From the NCBI GenBank assembly GCA_963829575.1, contig CAWHJF010000001.1, positions 109,899 through 173,898 of the forward strand: 64,000 bases of DNA, written 5' to 3'. The notes below the pieces were generated by a model that saw only the letters and a program-made list of their open reading frames with translations, was not told the origin of the DNA and ran no database searches. Shown in pieces: positions 18,828 through 27,031 of the stretch; position 1 is the stretch's first letter, and each line of letters starts with the position of its first letter. Position numbers and translations under genes: made by a program. The stretch is from KACC-23026 sp963829575. GTDB lineage: Bacteria > Bacillota > Bacilli > Bacillales > Sporolactobacillaceae.

Positions 18828-19295
18828 CTAGCCTTTAATTAACTCTACTAGGGCTTCATAAGATTGGGCGCCCATAACCCCTCGGTTTCCCGAGATAAAA
18901 CAAGGAATGCCCGTAATCCCAATGGCTTGTGCCTCTTGGATATCCCTTAAAACAGCCGGCTCATACTCCCGAGTCTCAAGCGCCTTCCGGAATTCCTGTC
19001 CATCTAACCCAAGGGACTCGGCAATTCGCACCAACGTATCGATGTCATTAATGGCTTTTTCTTGTTGAAAATGCGCCTTAAACACCGCTTCATGGTAGTC
19101 ATTGGAAAGACCGTGCGCCTCCGCAAACTTCGCTCCTTCTAATGCATGACGCGAATGCTTACTGCGGTCATTCCATTTCATTTCAATCCCATACTGTTTC
19201 GACATCGCTTCCACACCTGCGCGCGCACGAGCCATATATTCTGGAGAATGCTCTGGCAAGTCTACACCTTCAGGACGGAGTTCAAACGCCTTCCA
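18828..19295 (-). pseudogene. DsbA-family (FrnE-like) oxidoreductase, N terminus lost
   Basis: About 155 codons match the C-terminal part of FrnE-like DsbA proteins (WKAFELRPEG, then FKAHFQQEKAINDIDTLVRI and the cis-Pro loop GITGIPCFI). The N-terminal strand and the CPFCY-type active site are missing: the frame closes at TAA just before WKAFEL. It has no ribosome-binding site. A 36-bp repeat shared with the truncated response regulator lies 37 bp beyond the break. Confidence 0.7.
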
Positions 19296-19331
19296 TTAAA
19301 CTTAATAATAGGGTTAGACTTAATAATTTAT

Positions 19332-19367
19332 GAAATTCATCAAATATTAACAAATAACGTTTATAAA
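19332..19367 (+). repeat. 36-bp repeat, copy 1
   Basis: Nearly identical (two differences by eye) to the reverse complement of 28218-28253. Both copies border genes that have lost their 5' ends. Confidence 0.6.
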
Positions 19368-19597
19368 ATTAAGTTAATACGTTCTATGCCCTTTGGGAAG
19401 TTAAGGATCCTGGGAAGGTGGTGTTGTCTATATTCTTATGAGAGTCTTTAATTAGAATTAATCTAAAACTCTCTTTAAAATTGTTATTCAATCTTGTTTT
19501 AAACTCGTCAAATGATCCATCTTCTGGAGATTAGGGTGAAGGAATGACTGATTTACTGATTGCAACTATTTTTTAAGGATTTTTGGGAGGGATTTTA

Positions 19598-21049
19598 ATG
19601 AATAAAGTTAAACAGCATTTAACTATTTTACAAATGAATGACACCCACGCTTACTTAGAGCTTCATCCTGAAATGTTCCTCGAAGGTGGACAAGATCAAT
19701 ATCGGAATTCCGGAGGCTTCGCTCGTATTTCCACAATTTTTAAAGAGCTCCGAAGTCAGAATCCAACAGGGGTACTAGCTTTAGATAACGGTGATACTTT
19801 CCATGGTACATATCCTGCCGTAGTAACAAGGGGGACAGCGCTTATCCCCATTATGAACGCGTTAGCTTTGGACGGCATGACTGCACACTGGGAATTTGCA
19901 TACGGTCCGGCCGAATTTGAAAAAATCACCTCTTTGTTAAATTATCCAATGCTTGCGATTAATTGCTACAGAAAAGGGACAAATGAACGCGTCTTTCCTT
20001 CGCACACAATCGTTAACCGCGCTGGACTTAAGATTGGAGTCATTGGAATCGCTGAGCATATAGTGGACAAGACAATGCCCTCCCACTTTTCTGAGGGAAT
20101 CTATTTCACTCTAGGTAATGAAGAGTTGCCAGCCCTAATTGATGAGTTACGTATGGTGGAGAAAGTAGATTTGATTGTTGTCCTTTCACACTTAGGTTTT
20201 CCGCAAGAAACGAAACTCGCCACTGAAGTAAATGGGATTGATGTCCTTCTAAGTGCTCACACCCATAATCGATTGTTTAAGCCTGTTATCGTAAATGATA
20301 CAATTTTAATCCAATCGGGATGTCACGGTTCCTTTATTGGCAGATTAGACTTGGAAGTGGTTCAAGGGCGGATCAGGGATTTCCACCATGAATTAATTGA
20401 AGTATCGGAAAACATCAAACCTGATCCTGAAGTCCAAGGACTCGTGAATCACGCCCTAAAACCTTACCGAGAAACCTTAGATACTGTAATTGGGCAAACA
20501 GATACAGCATTAAATCGTTATTCCCAACTGGAAACAACAATGGACAATTTACTCCTTCAAGCTCTGTTGGAAACTTCCGATGCTGAACTTGCCTTTTCAA
20601 ACGGATGGCGGTATGGTGCACCAGTGATCCCTGGGCCGATTACAATGAATGATGTGTGGAACATCATTCCGACAAACCCACCCGTTTCGACAGTCGAAAT
20701 CACTGGTGCCGAACTCCTTGACATGTTGGAGGAAAACCTTGAGAATACATTTTCCAGCAACCCTTATATGCAAATGGGAGGCTATGTAAAGCGTTGCCTT
20801 GGGATAAAGATGTTCATTAAGGTAGAAAATCCTAAGGGGATGCGTATTCAAGACCTATTTATAGGCATTCAACGTGTGGACAAGAATAGTAGTTATCTTG
20901 CATGCTTTGTGACAACACAAGGCGTCCCAAAGAAGTACGGTACTAACCGCCGCAATCTCGATATCCGAGCCATCGACGCATTAAAGCACTATATTGAGAA
21001 AGAAGGCACAGTTTCTTCCGAATTGCGAGGAACCATACAGCTAGTCTAA
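19598..21049 (+). CDS. SoxB/5'-nucleotidase-family metallophosphoesterase
   Basis: A 483-residue two-domain enzyme without a signal peptide. The metal-binding domain shows QMNDTHAYLE, DNGDTFHGT, AHWEFAYG, VVLSHLGF and LLSAHTHNRL; the C-terminal substrate domain follows (SNGWRYGAPVIPGPITMNDV). The second motif reads HWEF, as in SoxB thiosulfohydrolases, instead of GNHEF of nucleotidases. Together with the adjoining sulfur genes this suggests hydrolysis of a sulfur-bound sulfate or thiosulfate conjugate in the cytosol, but a nucleotidase role is possible. Start ATG 19598 follows GGGAGGG. Confidence 0.78.
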   Translation: MNKVKQHLTILQMNDTHAYLELHPEMFLEGGQDQYRNSGGFARISTIFKELRSQNPTGVLALDNGDTFHGTYPAVVTRGTALIPIMNALALDGMTAHWEFAYGPAEFEKITSLLNYPMLAINCYRKGTNERVFPSHTIVNRAGLKIGVIGIAEHIVDKTMPSHFSEGIYFTLGNEELPALIDELRMVEKVDLIVVLSHLGFPQETKLATEVNGIDVLLSAHTHNRLFKPVIVNDTILIQSGCHGSFIGRLDLEVVQGRIRDFHHELIEVSENIKPDPEVQGLVNHALKPYRETLDTVIGQTDTALNRYSQLETTMDNLLLQALLETSDAELAFSNGWRYGAPVIPGPITMNDVWNIIPTNPPVSTVEITGAELLDMLEENLENTFSSNPYMQMGGYVKRCLGIKMFIKVENPKGMRIQDLFIGIQRVDKNSSYLACFVTTQGVPKKYGTNRRNLDIRAIDALKHYIEKEGTVSSELRGTIQLV

Positions 21050-21228
21050 TACTTAATATAAAACTCTAAATCCTTTTAACTAAATGCCATTCTTCACCTA
21101 AGAGTCTCCAATAAAAAGCAATATGTAAAATAATGAAGCAGAAGCATGCTAAGGAAACAACGGCTGTAAATTCATATTTGAGCTTGTTCTATTGATTCTG
21201 AACAGCCTAGACCAATTGCGAAAAAAGC

Positions 21229-21262
21229 AAGAGGGTGAAACCGCTTATGGTTTCACCCTCTT
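21229..21262. terminator. Bidirectional intrinsic terminator
   Basis: A perfect 13-bp stem (AGAGGGTGAAACC with its complement) separates the convergent SoxB-like and YfmQ-like genes. Confidence 0.85.
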
Positions 21263-21303
21263 AATTCAATAACCTTTTTATATTACAGCCTATAAAGGCA
21301 TTT

Positions 21304-21750
21304 TTATAGACTTACCAACGATCTGGACTTATCAAAAAATTCCGGAGTACTCTCTAAACTAAGGTAATACGCCACTACGTTCTTTTTGTGATATTTAAAA
21401 ACATCTACTCGGTCCTCTTTAATGTACAAAAGGAACTTAATTGGCTTTTTCCCCTTTACATGATTAATAACGATTGGCGTGCTATTAGGTTTTATTGGTA
21501 GAACATCGTATTTCTTTAAAAATACCGCATGGTTAAAATAGTCAACGATTTGAAGCTTATCGTCGCCCTCCAAGGGTACACCCTCTTGACTGATCATCAC
21601 CGTATCTCCACTGAGTTTTGGGTGCAACGTATCGATTTTACTCACATACCAGTCCACGACAAAACTTGGAGGAGAGGCGATGAGTGTTTTAATAATCGTA
21701 ATAAGACTGATCGAAAGGATCAAAGCCCAAGTGGAATTATGAAACAACAT
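21304..21750 (-). CDS. YfmQ-like membrane-anchored protein
   Basis: A 148-residue protein with an N-terminal membrane helix (about 7-27) and a soluble domain containing HPKLSGDTVMISQEG and VDYFNHAVFLKKYDVLP, which resembles Bacillus YfmQ. Function unknown. It stands alone. Confidence 0.65.
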   Translation of the reverse strand: MLFHNSTWALILSISLITIIKTLIASPPSFVVDWYVSKIDTLHPKLSGDTVMISQEGVPLEGDDKLQIVDYFNHAVFLKKYDVLPIKPNSTPIVINHVKGKKPIKFLLYIKEDRVDVFKYHKKNVVAYYLSLESTPEFFDKSRSLVSL

Positions 21751-21946
21751 TTAACCATCTCCATACAAAATAATAATCCTTATTTCATATTTAGATTATC
21801 ATATAGAAGGCAATTTGTTTTTGTACATTAAGTGAAAAATTTAACCGTAACCTGTCAATCCTACATTTTTTCGCCTTAAAGAGTTCACAAAATACAAACT
21901 AAACCGGACCATGATTTAAGATAAATAAAATGTAATAATTTCAGCC

Positions 21947-22723
21947 TTATAAAATCCCGCTCCATACTTTAATAGCTGTTAATATAATTAACACGACTAA
22001 TATCCCTTTTAGTACTTTGGCATTCATTTTCTGACCAAGTTTGGCACCAATTGGCGAGGCAATGATACTTGCTACGACAATAATTAAAGAAGGCAAGAAG
22101 AGAATTTGATGAGAGACTAATTTTCCAAAAGTCGAGCCAATGGAAGAAATGAACGTGACAGCAAGAGACGTTGCAATTGTCACGCGTAATGGAATCTTTA
22201 AAACCGATAACATAATCGGTACAAGAAGAAAAGCACCTCCTGCACCTACAATACCCGCACTGATTCCAACCAAGAAGGAGAGACTAACGGCCCAAAACCG
22301 ATTAAAGGAGAGCGGTTGGTCAGGATCCACCACTTCTTTTCTTTTCACAAACATAAGAATCACGGCAAACAAGGCAAGAATGCCATATACAAAGTTTACA
22401 GCTGAACCTGGTACCCATTTGGAGCCAAAGCCACCGATCAAGCTTCCCGCTAAAATGCTAACCCCCATATAGATAATGAGACTGCGGTTTAAATAATTAC
22501 TTTTTCGATACGCAAATATACCGCTTAAAGTAGAGAAAAAGACTTGAACAGCCACAATACCCGCAACGTGATGGGGGGTTAATACCGCCACCCCTAATAA
22601 AGGTGGAATATAAAGGAGCATCGGGTAGTTGATGATTGCCCCCCCAACACCTAACATTCCTGAAAGAAAAGAACCAATAAATCCTAAAATAAACAACACG
22701 ATAATAAAAGAAACTGAGATCAT
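21947..22723 (-). CDS. TSUP-family sulfite/organosulfur permease (TauE/SafE)
   Basis: A 258-residue permease with about eight membrane helices and the internally repeated family motif (GVGGAIINYPML near the N terminus, GAGGAFLLVPIM in the middle). TSUP proteins move sulfite, thiosulfate or related anions; in cst operons TauE exports sulfite made by persulfide oxidation. Start ATG 22723 follows AAAGGAGGATACGG; the longer frame upstream runs through a repeat and is rejected. Last gene of the cstR-led minus-strand group. Confidence 0.85.
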   Translation of the reverse strand: MISVSFIIVLFILGFIGSFLSGMLGVGGAIINYPMLLYIPPLLGVAVLTPHHVAGIVAVQVFFSTLSGIFAYRKSNYLNRSLIIYMGVSILAGSLIGGFGSKWVPGSAVNFVYGILALFAVILMFVKRKEVVDPDQPLSFNRFWAVSLSFLVGISAGIVGAGGAFLLVPIMLSVLKIPLRVTIATSLAVTFISSIGSTFGKLVSHQILFLPSLIIVVASIIASPIGAKLGQKMNAKVLKGILVVLIILTAIKVWSGIL

Positions 22724-22756
22724 TCCGTATCCTCCTTTCAGACGTTCCTTTATAAA

Positions 22757-22862
22757 AGAGAGACTGCTCAAAAAGTAAGGGTCAGACCCCTCAAAACACC
22801 ATATAGATTCTGGGTACGGCGTTACAGCGAGGGAGTCAAACCCTTTTGAGTCAGCCTCCAAT
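22757..22862. repeat. Intergenic repeat related to 15065-15200
   Basis: GACTGCTCAAAA ... GGGTCAGACCCC ... AACCCTTTTGAGTCAGCC forms nested inverted arms. Located between tusA and the permease gene, it may attenuate transcription of the latter. Confidence 0.5.
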
Positions 22863-22868
22863 ATGGTT

Positions 22869-23102
22869 TTATGCTTTTTTAATCCAAAATTTAAGGACAT
22901 CTCCATCTTCTGTTTGATCAAGAAGTTCATGTCCTCCTGAACGTGACCAAGCTGCTAAGTCATTCTTCGCACCTTTGTCTGTGGCATGAATTTCAAGCAC
23001 CTGACCGGATTCGAGTGTGTCCATAGCTTTCTTTGTTCGAACAATTGGCATTGGGCAAGCAAGCCCTTTTGCATCTAGTACTTGATCTGCTTGTAAACTC
23101 AT
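22869..23102 (-). CDS. TusA-family sulfur carrier
   Basis: A 77-residue sulfur-relay protein with the carrier motif LDAKGLACPMPIVRTKKA (cysteine near residue 15). TusA proteins pass persulfide sulfur between rhodanese, DsrE and acceptor enzymes. The start ATG follows GGGGGAAAC. It lies between the rhodanese-dioxygenase fusion and the TSUP permease in a compact operon, so it probably handles persulfide together with them. Confidence 0.9.
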   Translation of the reverse strand: MSLQADQVLDAKGLACPMPIVRTKKAMDTLESGQVLEIHATDKGAKNDLAAWSRSGGHELLDQTEDGDVLKFWIKKA

Positions 23103-23143
23103 GTCCGTTTCCCCCTTTTATTTCTATATCTAAATGTTAGTTA

Positions 23144-24274
23144 TTAATGAACGGCACAACGGTTTGGGCCAATTTCCATCTCGCGTTGTTCTTCGTCTGA
23201 TGCGTCTAATTTTCCCATGTTCATTTGACGGATTTCTTGATAGCTATTGGGTTGAGGTGGTAAATTTTCCGTGACCATACGTCGGAACTCACCTTGGTCT
23301 TGAACTTGAAGACCCGCGTTTTCTTTGTATAAATCACCGAGTTTCGCCATCACCGCTCCCTTTTTGTCCATTTCACTGATCTTCGCAAAGTGAGCTGGAA
23401 GAACGATGAGATCCTCAGAAAGATCCTTATAGCGTTTATAAAGGGTTTCGCGAAGATCACTTACCCAATCCTCAGCTTTACCCGCTAAGTCAGGGCGACC
23501 GATCGATTCTACAAAAAGAATATCGCCTGTTAATAAATACTTGTGATCCACAATAAAGGACGTACTTCCGATCGTGTGACCTGGCGAATAGAGCGCTTGA
23601 ACATTAATTTCCGTTTGACCGACCGTAATGGTGGTACCATCAACAAGCGGCTCATACTTAAATGTAACGTCCTCTGCATCCTTTGGTGGAAGGTAATAGG
23701 TTGCGTTTGCTGCTTCGGCAAGTGCCCGACCACCCGAAATATGATCCGCATGCAAGTGGGTATCTAAGGTGTATTTAATCGCCAAATTGTGGGCTTCCGC
23801 AAAGTTTTGATAGGCATCAATCGTACGTGCTGTATCAATCACGGCAGCTTCACCGTCAGACTCGACCAAGTAAGACAAACAGCCTTTTCCAAGACGAACA
23901 AATTGGTAGAGTTTACCGCCACCATTTAAATCTGCAACTTTTACTGGCTCCAAGTATTCACTCCAAGCCTTCATACCGCCTTCAAGGCTATAAACTTGAT
24001 CAAACCCGGCTTCAACAAGCTGTTCACCGACGAATTCAGAAGAACCACCTTTTGCACAAACGGCTAGAATTGGTTCGCCCTTCGGTAATCGGCCCACAAC
24101 CTCTTCAACCCCATCAAGCAGGTTGAAGTATGGCTCATTAATGACTTCAATGCTTTTTCCTTCAATTTTCCAATCATCAAATTCATCTGTATTTCGAACA
24201 TCAAAAATGAATAAACGTTCTTGGTTAATCACTTTTTTAGCTAATTCTTCTGCTGTCATGTGTTTAACGGTCAC
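23144..24274 (-). CDS. Rhodanese / persulfide-dioxygenase-type metallo-hydrolase fusion
   Basis: A 376-residue fusion. Residues about 1-110 are a rhodanese domain with the persulfide cysteine in AVCAKGGSSE; residues about 120-376 are an ETHE1-like metallo-beta-lactamase domain with THLHADHISGG, SPGHTIGS and LTGDILFVESIGRPDL. The tail IGPNRCAVH is shared with the plus-strand paralogue at 34310-35440. Expected role: oxidation of a persulfide to sulfite coupled to sulfur transfer. Domain order is opposite to CstB. Confidence 0.88.
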   Translation of the reverse strand: MTVKHMTAEELAKKVINQERLFIFDVRNTDEFDDWKIEGKSIEVINEPYFNLLDGVEEVVGRLPKGEPILAVCAKGGSSEFVGEQLVEAGFDQVYSLEGGMKAWSEYLEPVKVADLNGGGKLYQFVRLGKGCLSYLVESDGEAAVIDTARTIDAYQNFAEAHNLAIKYTLDTHLHADHISGGRALAEAANATYYLPPKDAEDVTFKYEPLVDGTTITVGQTEINVQALYSPGHTIGSTSFIVDHKYLLTGDILFVESIGRPDLAGKAEDWVSDLRETLYKRYKDLSEDLIVLPAHFAKISEMDKKGAVMAKLGDLYKENAGLQVQDQGEFRRMVTENLPPQPNSYQEIRQMNMGKLDASDEEQREMEIGPNRCAVH

Positions 24275-24295
24275 TTGGCGAAACCTCCTTGTTCA

Positions 24296-24688
24296 TTAAA
24301 AGGATAATGTAATGTTGGCATCCTTCGCATATTCGATAAATGTTGCGGCACCGCCTACTTCAATACCTTCAATAAATTGATCTTGATCGAGTTTCATAAC
24401 GTCCATGGTCATTTGACAACCGATTAATTTGATTCCAAGTTCTTGGGCCATTTCAATTAACTCTTCAACAGAAGGGACATTGGTTTCTTTAAAGCCTTGG
24501 ATGAAATGCTCTCTGCCTTCTGGGACTGCAAGGTTTTTATGAGCCTCTTTATGAATCAGGTTTAGCCCTTCAAATGTGAAGAAAATACCTACTTCTGCGT
24601 CAGATGCTGCCGCCGCTGTTGCTACGTTAAATACCTTATAAGCGTCAAATAATCCACCATTTGCTGCAATAATCGCTACTTTTGTCAT
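24296..24688 (-). CDS. DsrE-family sulfur-relay protein
   Basis: A 130-residue DsrE/DsrF-like (DsrE2-type) protein with IIAANGGLFDAYKVFNVA at the N terminus and the sulfur-binding cysteine in LIGCQMTMDVM (about 92). Such proteins accept sulfane sulfur from rhodanese or TusA. Start ATG 24688 follows GGAGGAATTGAAC. It sits between TusA-rhodanese and the rhodanese-dioxygenase. Confidence 0.87.
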   Translation of the reverse strand: MTKVAIIAANGGLFDAYKVFNVATAAAASDAEVGIFFTFEGLNLIHKEAHKNLAVPEGREHFIQGFKETNVPSVEELIEMAQELGIKLIGCQMTMDVMKLDQDQFIEGIEVGGAATFIEYAKDANITLSF

Positions 24689-24725
24689 GTTCAATTCCTC
24701 CAATTATTTGTTTTTAATTTTTTTA

Positions 24726-25295
24726 TTATTTTTCTACAGGGCCTTCCCAAGAAGACATTCCTGGATTCACGTTGGTTACTTTAGAAAATCCTTTTTGAGC
24801 AAGCGTTTGAGCGGCCAAGTCACTTCGGTTACCCGACCGACAAATAACATAAAGATCATCGTTTTTTTCTAATTCTTCGAAGCGTGCTTCAAGCTCACCT
24901 AAAGGGATATGTTTCGCACCAGGGATGTGACCAAATGCAAATTCCGCAGATTCTCGAACATCCAAAATCGTGATCTTCTCATCTCCATCAATCTTCGCTT
25001 GGAGAGTTTCCAAGTCAACCACATGTGGGTGTTTCGTTTCTTCTTTCTCTTCTTCTGGTGTGGATTTACGAAGATAGTGCTTTAAAACGCCCTCTTCTTC
25101 CACGGTTCCAATATATTGGTGACCTGTACTTCTAGCCCAAGCTTGAATATCAGCTGTCGAGCCTTTATCGGTTGCTTGAACTTCCATGACTTGACCAGGC
25201 TCTAACTCACCAATCGCCTTTTTGGTTCGGACAATTGGCATTGGGCAAGCAAGACCTTTAGCATCTAAAACTTTATTCACTTCTATTGCCAACAT
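24726..25295 (-). CDS. TusA-rhodanese fusion (CstA-like sulfurtransferase)
   Basis: A 189-residue two-domain protein: TusA domain (KGLACPMPIVRTKKA, about 14-28) and, after a Glu/Lys-rich linker, a rhodanese domain (ITILDVRESAEFAFGHIPGA; active loop ICRSGNRS). The order matches CstA-type multidomain sulfurtransferases of cst operons, though without the third DsrE domain, which here is the next gene. Start ATG 25295 follows GAGGTG. Confidence 0.85.
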   Translation of the reverse strand: MLAIEVNKVLDAKGLACPMPIVRTKKAIGELEPGQVMEVQATDKGSTADIQAWARSTGHQYIGTVEEEGVLKHYLRKSTPEEEKEETKHPHVVDLETLQAKIDGDEKITILDVRESAEFAFGHIPGAKHIPLGELEARFEELEKNDDLYVICRSGNRSDLAAQTLAQKGFSKVTNVNPGMSSWEGPVEK

Positions 25296-25346
25296 AATCA
25301 CCTCAAAAATTAATAGTATTCACTAAGAAAGGGCTGTAAAAAAGTT

Positions 25347-25646
25347 CTATTTATATTTAGCTTCCCAGGCCATCATTCCGCCCACCATATTTTTCACCTT
25401 AATACCTTTACTATCCAAAAACTCACAGGCTTTTCCACTTCGGCCACCTGATCGGCAAACCATGACATGTTCTACATTGGGGTCGAATTCTTGAAGACGC
25501 TCCTCAATTTGACCAAGCGGAATATGTTTTGCACCTGGTATCATGCCATTTGCCACTTCTTCATCTTCCCGCACATCGATAATACTTAATTTTTTACCTT
25601 TTTCGATCTCTTCATGAAGTTCTTCAGGCAATATTTGTTTAATCAT
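25347..25646 (-). CDS. Single-domain rhodanese
   Basis: A 99-residue rhodanese: IIDVREDEEVANGMIPGAKH and active loop MVCRSGGRSGKA (cysteine about 63). Start ATG 25646 follows AAAGGAGATCG; the frame upstream has no homology. First gene of the sulfur operon after cstR, behind three CstR-type palindromes. Confidence 0.88.
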   Translation of the reverse strand: MIKQILPEELHEEIEKGKKLSIIDVREDEEVANGMIPGAKHIPLGQIEERLQEFDPNVEHVMVCRSGGRSGKACEFLDSKGIKVKNMVGGMMAWEAKYK

Positions 25647-25705
25647 TACTAACGATCTCCTTTCATAATGTGCCCCATCAATAGACACTAATTCACATTA
25701 TTATT

Positions 25706-25719
25706 TACCTGCATGGGTA
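25706..25719. promoter_or_regulatory. CstR-type operator
   Basis: TACCTGCATGGGTA, an imperfect copy of the palindrome ATACCC-TA-GGGTAT, in front of the rhodanese gene. Confidence 0.55.
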
Positions 25720-25740
25720 TCTATATTCCTAAAAAATAAA

Positions 25741-25756
25741 ATACCGTAGCAGGTAT
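25741..25756. promoter_or_regulatory. CstR-type operator (degenerate)
   Basis: ATACCGTAGCAGGTAT, the second palindrome between cstR and the rhodanese gene. Confidence 0.5.
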
Positions 25757-25783
25757 GTTAAAGACCACAAAATATATATCATA

Positions 25784-25799
25784 ATACCCCAACGGGTAT
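25784..25799. promoter_or_regulatory. CstR-type operator
   Basis: ATACCCCAACGGGTAT, a strong copy of the palindrome, in the 180-bp region between the cstR stop codon and the rhodanese start. Confidence 0.7.
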
Positions 25800-25825
25800 T
25801 AATTTAACATTTTTATTTCGTTATG

Positions 25826-26086
25826 TCAACGACTTTTAACTAAAAGGTTTACGGCGTCTTCAATGACGTTTTCCGTTTCTTTTCCGTTAATGAGTTGTGC
25901 TCGGACGCAGGCTTCTAAATTAGAACTCACAACAACCGCTATTGTTTTATCAAGCGCATTCCGAATGGCAGCCATTTGTGTCACAAGATCCTTACATTCT
26001 TTTTCTTCTTCCATCATTCGAAGAATCCCACGAACTTGGCCTTCAATACGTTTTACTCTATTTTTAATTTGATTATCATATTGCAC
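25826..26086 (-). CDS. cstR: Persulfide-sensing CsoR-family repressor
   Basis: With GTG 26086 as start (ribosome-binding site GGGAGG eight bases upstream) the protein has 86 residues and places cysteines at 31 (EKECKD) and 60 (NLEACV), the two persulfide-sensing cysteines of CstR. The residue that is histidine in copper-sensing CsoR is Asn56. This argues for a sulfane-sulfur sensor, not a copper sensor. The alternative ATG 26107 adds seven residues and overlaps the operator spacing. Palindromes lie on both sides, so it is probably autoregulated. Confidence 0.92.
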   Translation of the reverse strand: MQYDNQIKNRVKRIEGQVRGILRMMEEEKECKDLVTQMAAIRNALDKTIAVVVSSNLEACVRAQLINGKETENVIEDAVNLLVKSR

Positions 26087-26112
26087 ATTTTCAACCTCCC
26101 ACGCCATATCTT

Positions 26113-26128
26113 ATACCCCATAAGGTAT
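26113..26128. promoter_or_regulatory. CstR-type operator upstream of cstR
   Basis: ATACCCCATAAGGTAT, immediately upstream of the repressor gene, which supports autoregulation. Confidence 0.7.
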
Positions 26129-26195
26129 TTTGTCAACGAGTGAATGCTCTCATATAATCTTTTATTGAATTCGCCATACGCCACGACTAAAAGTG

Positions 26196-26229
26196 GGCTG
26201 TCGCCTCTATTATTGGAGGTGACAGCCCT
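26196..26229. terminator. Terminator-like hairpin after ccdA
   Basis: GGGCTGTCGCCTC pairs with GAGGTGACAGCCC (one G-T pair) around the loop TATTATTG. It follows the ccdA stop codon on the minus strand; the T-run is weak. Confidence 0.6.
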
Positions 26230-26259
26230 GGCTATTCGTTATTACGATTGCTTTTACAA

Positions 26260-26973
26260 TTAAAAACCCGTGAAACCAGCAAAAAGGTGAGTGGAAAGGA
26301 ATGACGTTAACTTTGTCAACCAATTATTAAATAGAAATATACCCATTACAATCATGATGACTCCGCCAATTTTGGTCATAACAAAACTAAAACGTTTAAG
26401 GTCCTTTAACAATCCAGTGAATAATCCCAAAATGAGAAAGGGAACAGCAAACCCAAATATATAGGCCACCATATAAAGGAAGCCTTGACCCGGGTGACTA
26501 ACTCCCATGGCAATAACCCCTGCTAATATAGGTCCCGTGCAAGGTGTCCAACCTGCTGCAAATCCAATCCCGATCAAAAAAGATCCTATAAAACCTGAAG
26601 GACGCCTCTGAAAGGAGAGATGCTTGTCTTTCAAGAGAAAACTTGGTTTTAATAGCCCTATTACCATTAAGCCAAAAAAGACCATTAAAATGGCACCTAA
26701 TTTCCTCAAGATCCCACTATATTGAAAAAATAGCGATCCAATTAGAGTTGTTGAAAACCCAAGAGCTATAAAGATTAGAGAAAATCCGAGTAAAAAAAGT
26801 ACCGTATGAGTTAAAGCTTGCCGATTGATCATTCCCTTTTCCTTTTGAATCTCTTTGGTTGACACTCCTGTAATATATGAAAGAAAACCAGGATATAGTG
26901 GAAGTGTACAAGGAGAGATAAAAGATAAAAATCCTGCACCAAAAGCAAAGAATACATTTATAGTTGGATTCAT
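26260..26973 (-). CDS. CcdA/DsbD-type thiol-electron transporter
   Basis: A 237-residue membrane protein with about six helices and the paired redox cysteines FISPCTLPLYPGFL (about 21) and AAGWTPCTGPILAG (about 140). CcdA passes electrons across the membrane to extracytoplasmic thioredoxin-like proteins. Start ATG 26973 follows AAGGAGAATG. It lies downstream of the sensor kinase and near glutaredoxin and DsrE genes, suggesting export of reducing power for sulfur or thiol repair. Confidence 0.88.
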   Translation of the reverse strand: MNPTINVFFAFGAGFLSFISPCTLPLYPGFLSYITGVSTKEIQKEKGMINRQALTHTVLFLLGFSLIFIALGFSTTLIGSLFFQYSGILRKLGAILMVFFGLMVIGLLKPSFLLKDKHLSFQRRPSGFIGSFLIGIGFAAGWTPCTGPILAGVIAMGVSHPGQGFLYMVAYIFGFAVPFLILGLFTGLLKDLKRFSFVMTKIGGVIMIVMGIFLFNNWLTKLTSFLSTHLFAGFTGF

Positions 26974-27031
26974 TTTACATTCTCCTTTTTCCAATTGATG
27001 GTCGATCTGTAGTCGACCTTTAAATCTAATT

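Noticed and set aside
22724..22930. Longer N terminus of the TSUP permease
   Set aside because: It runs through an intergenic repeat; ATG 22723 has a strong ribosome-binding site and starts the first helix.
25826..26107. Copper-sensing CsoR
   Set aside because: The histidine of the copper site is Asn56 and the cysteines fall at 31 and 60 as in CstR; no copper exporter or chaperone gene is adjacent.
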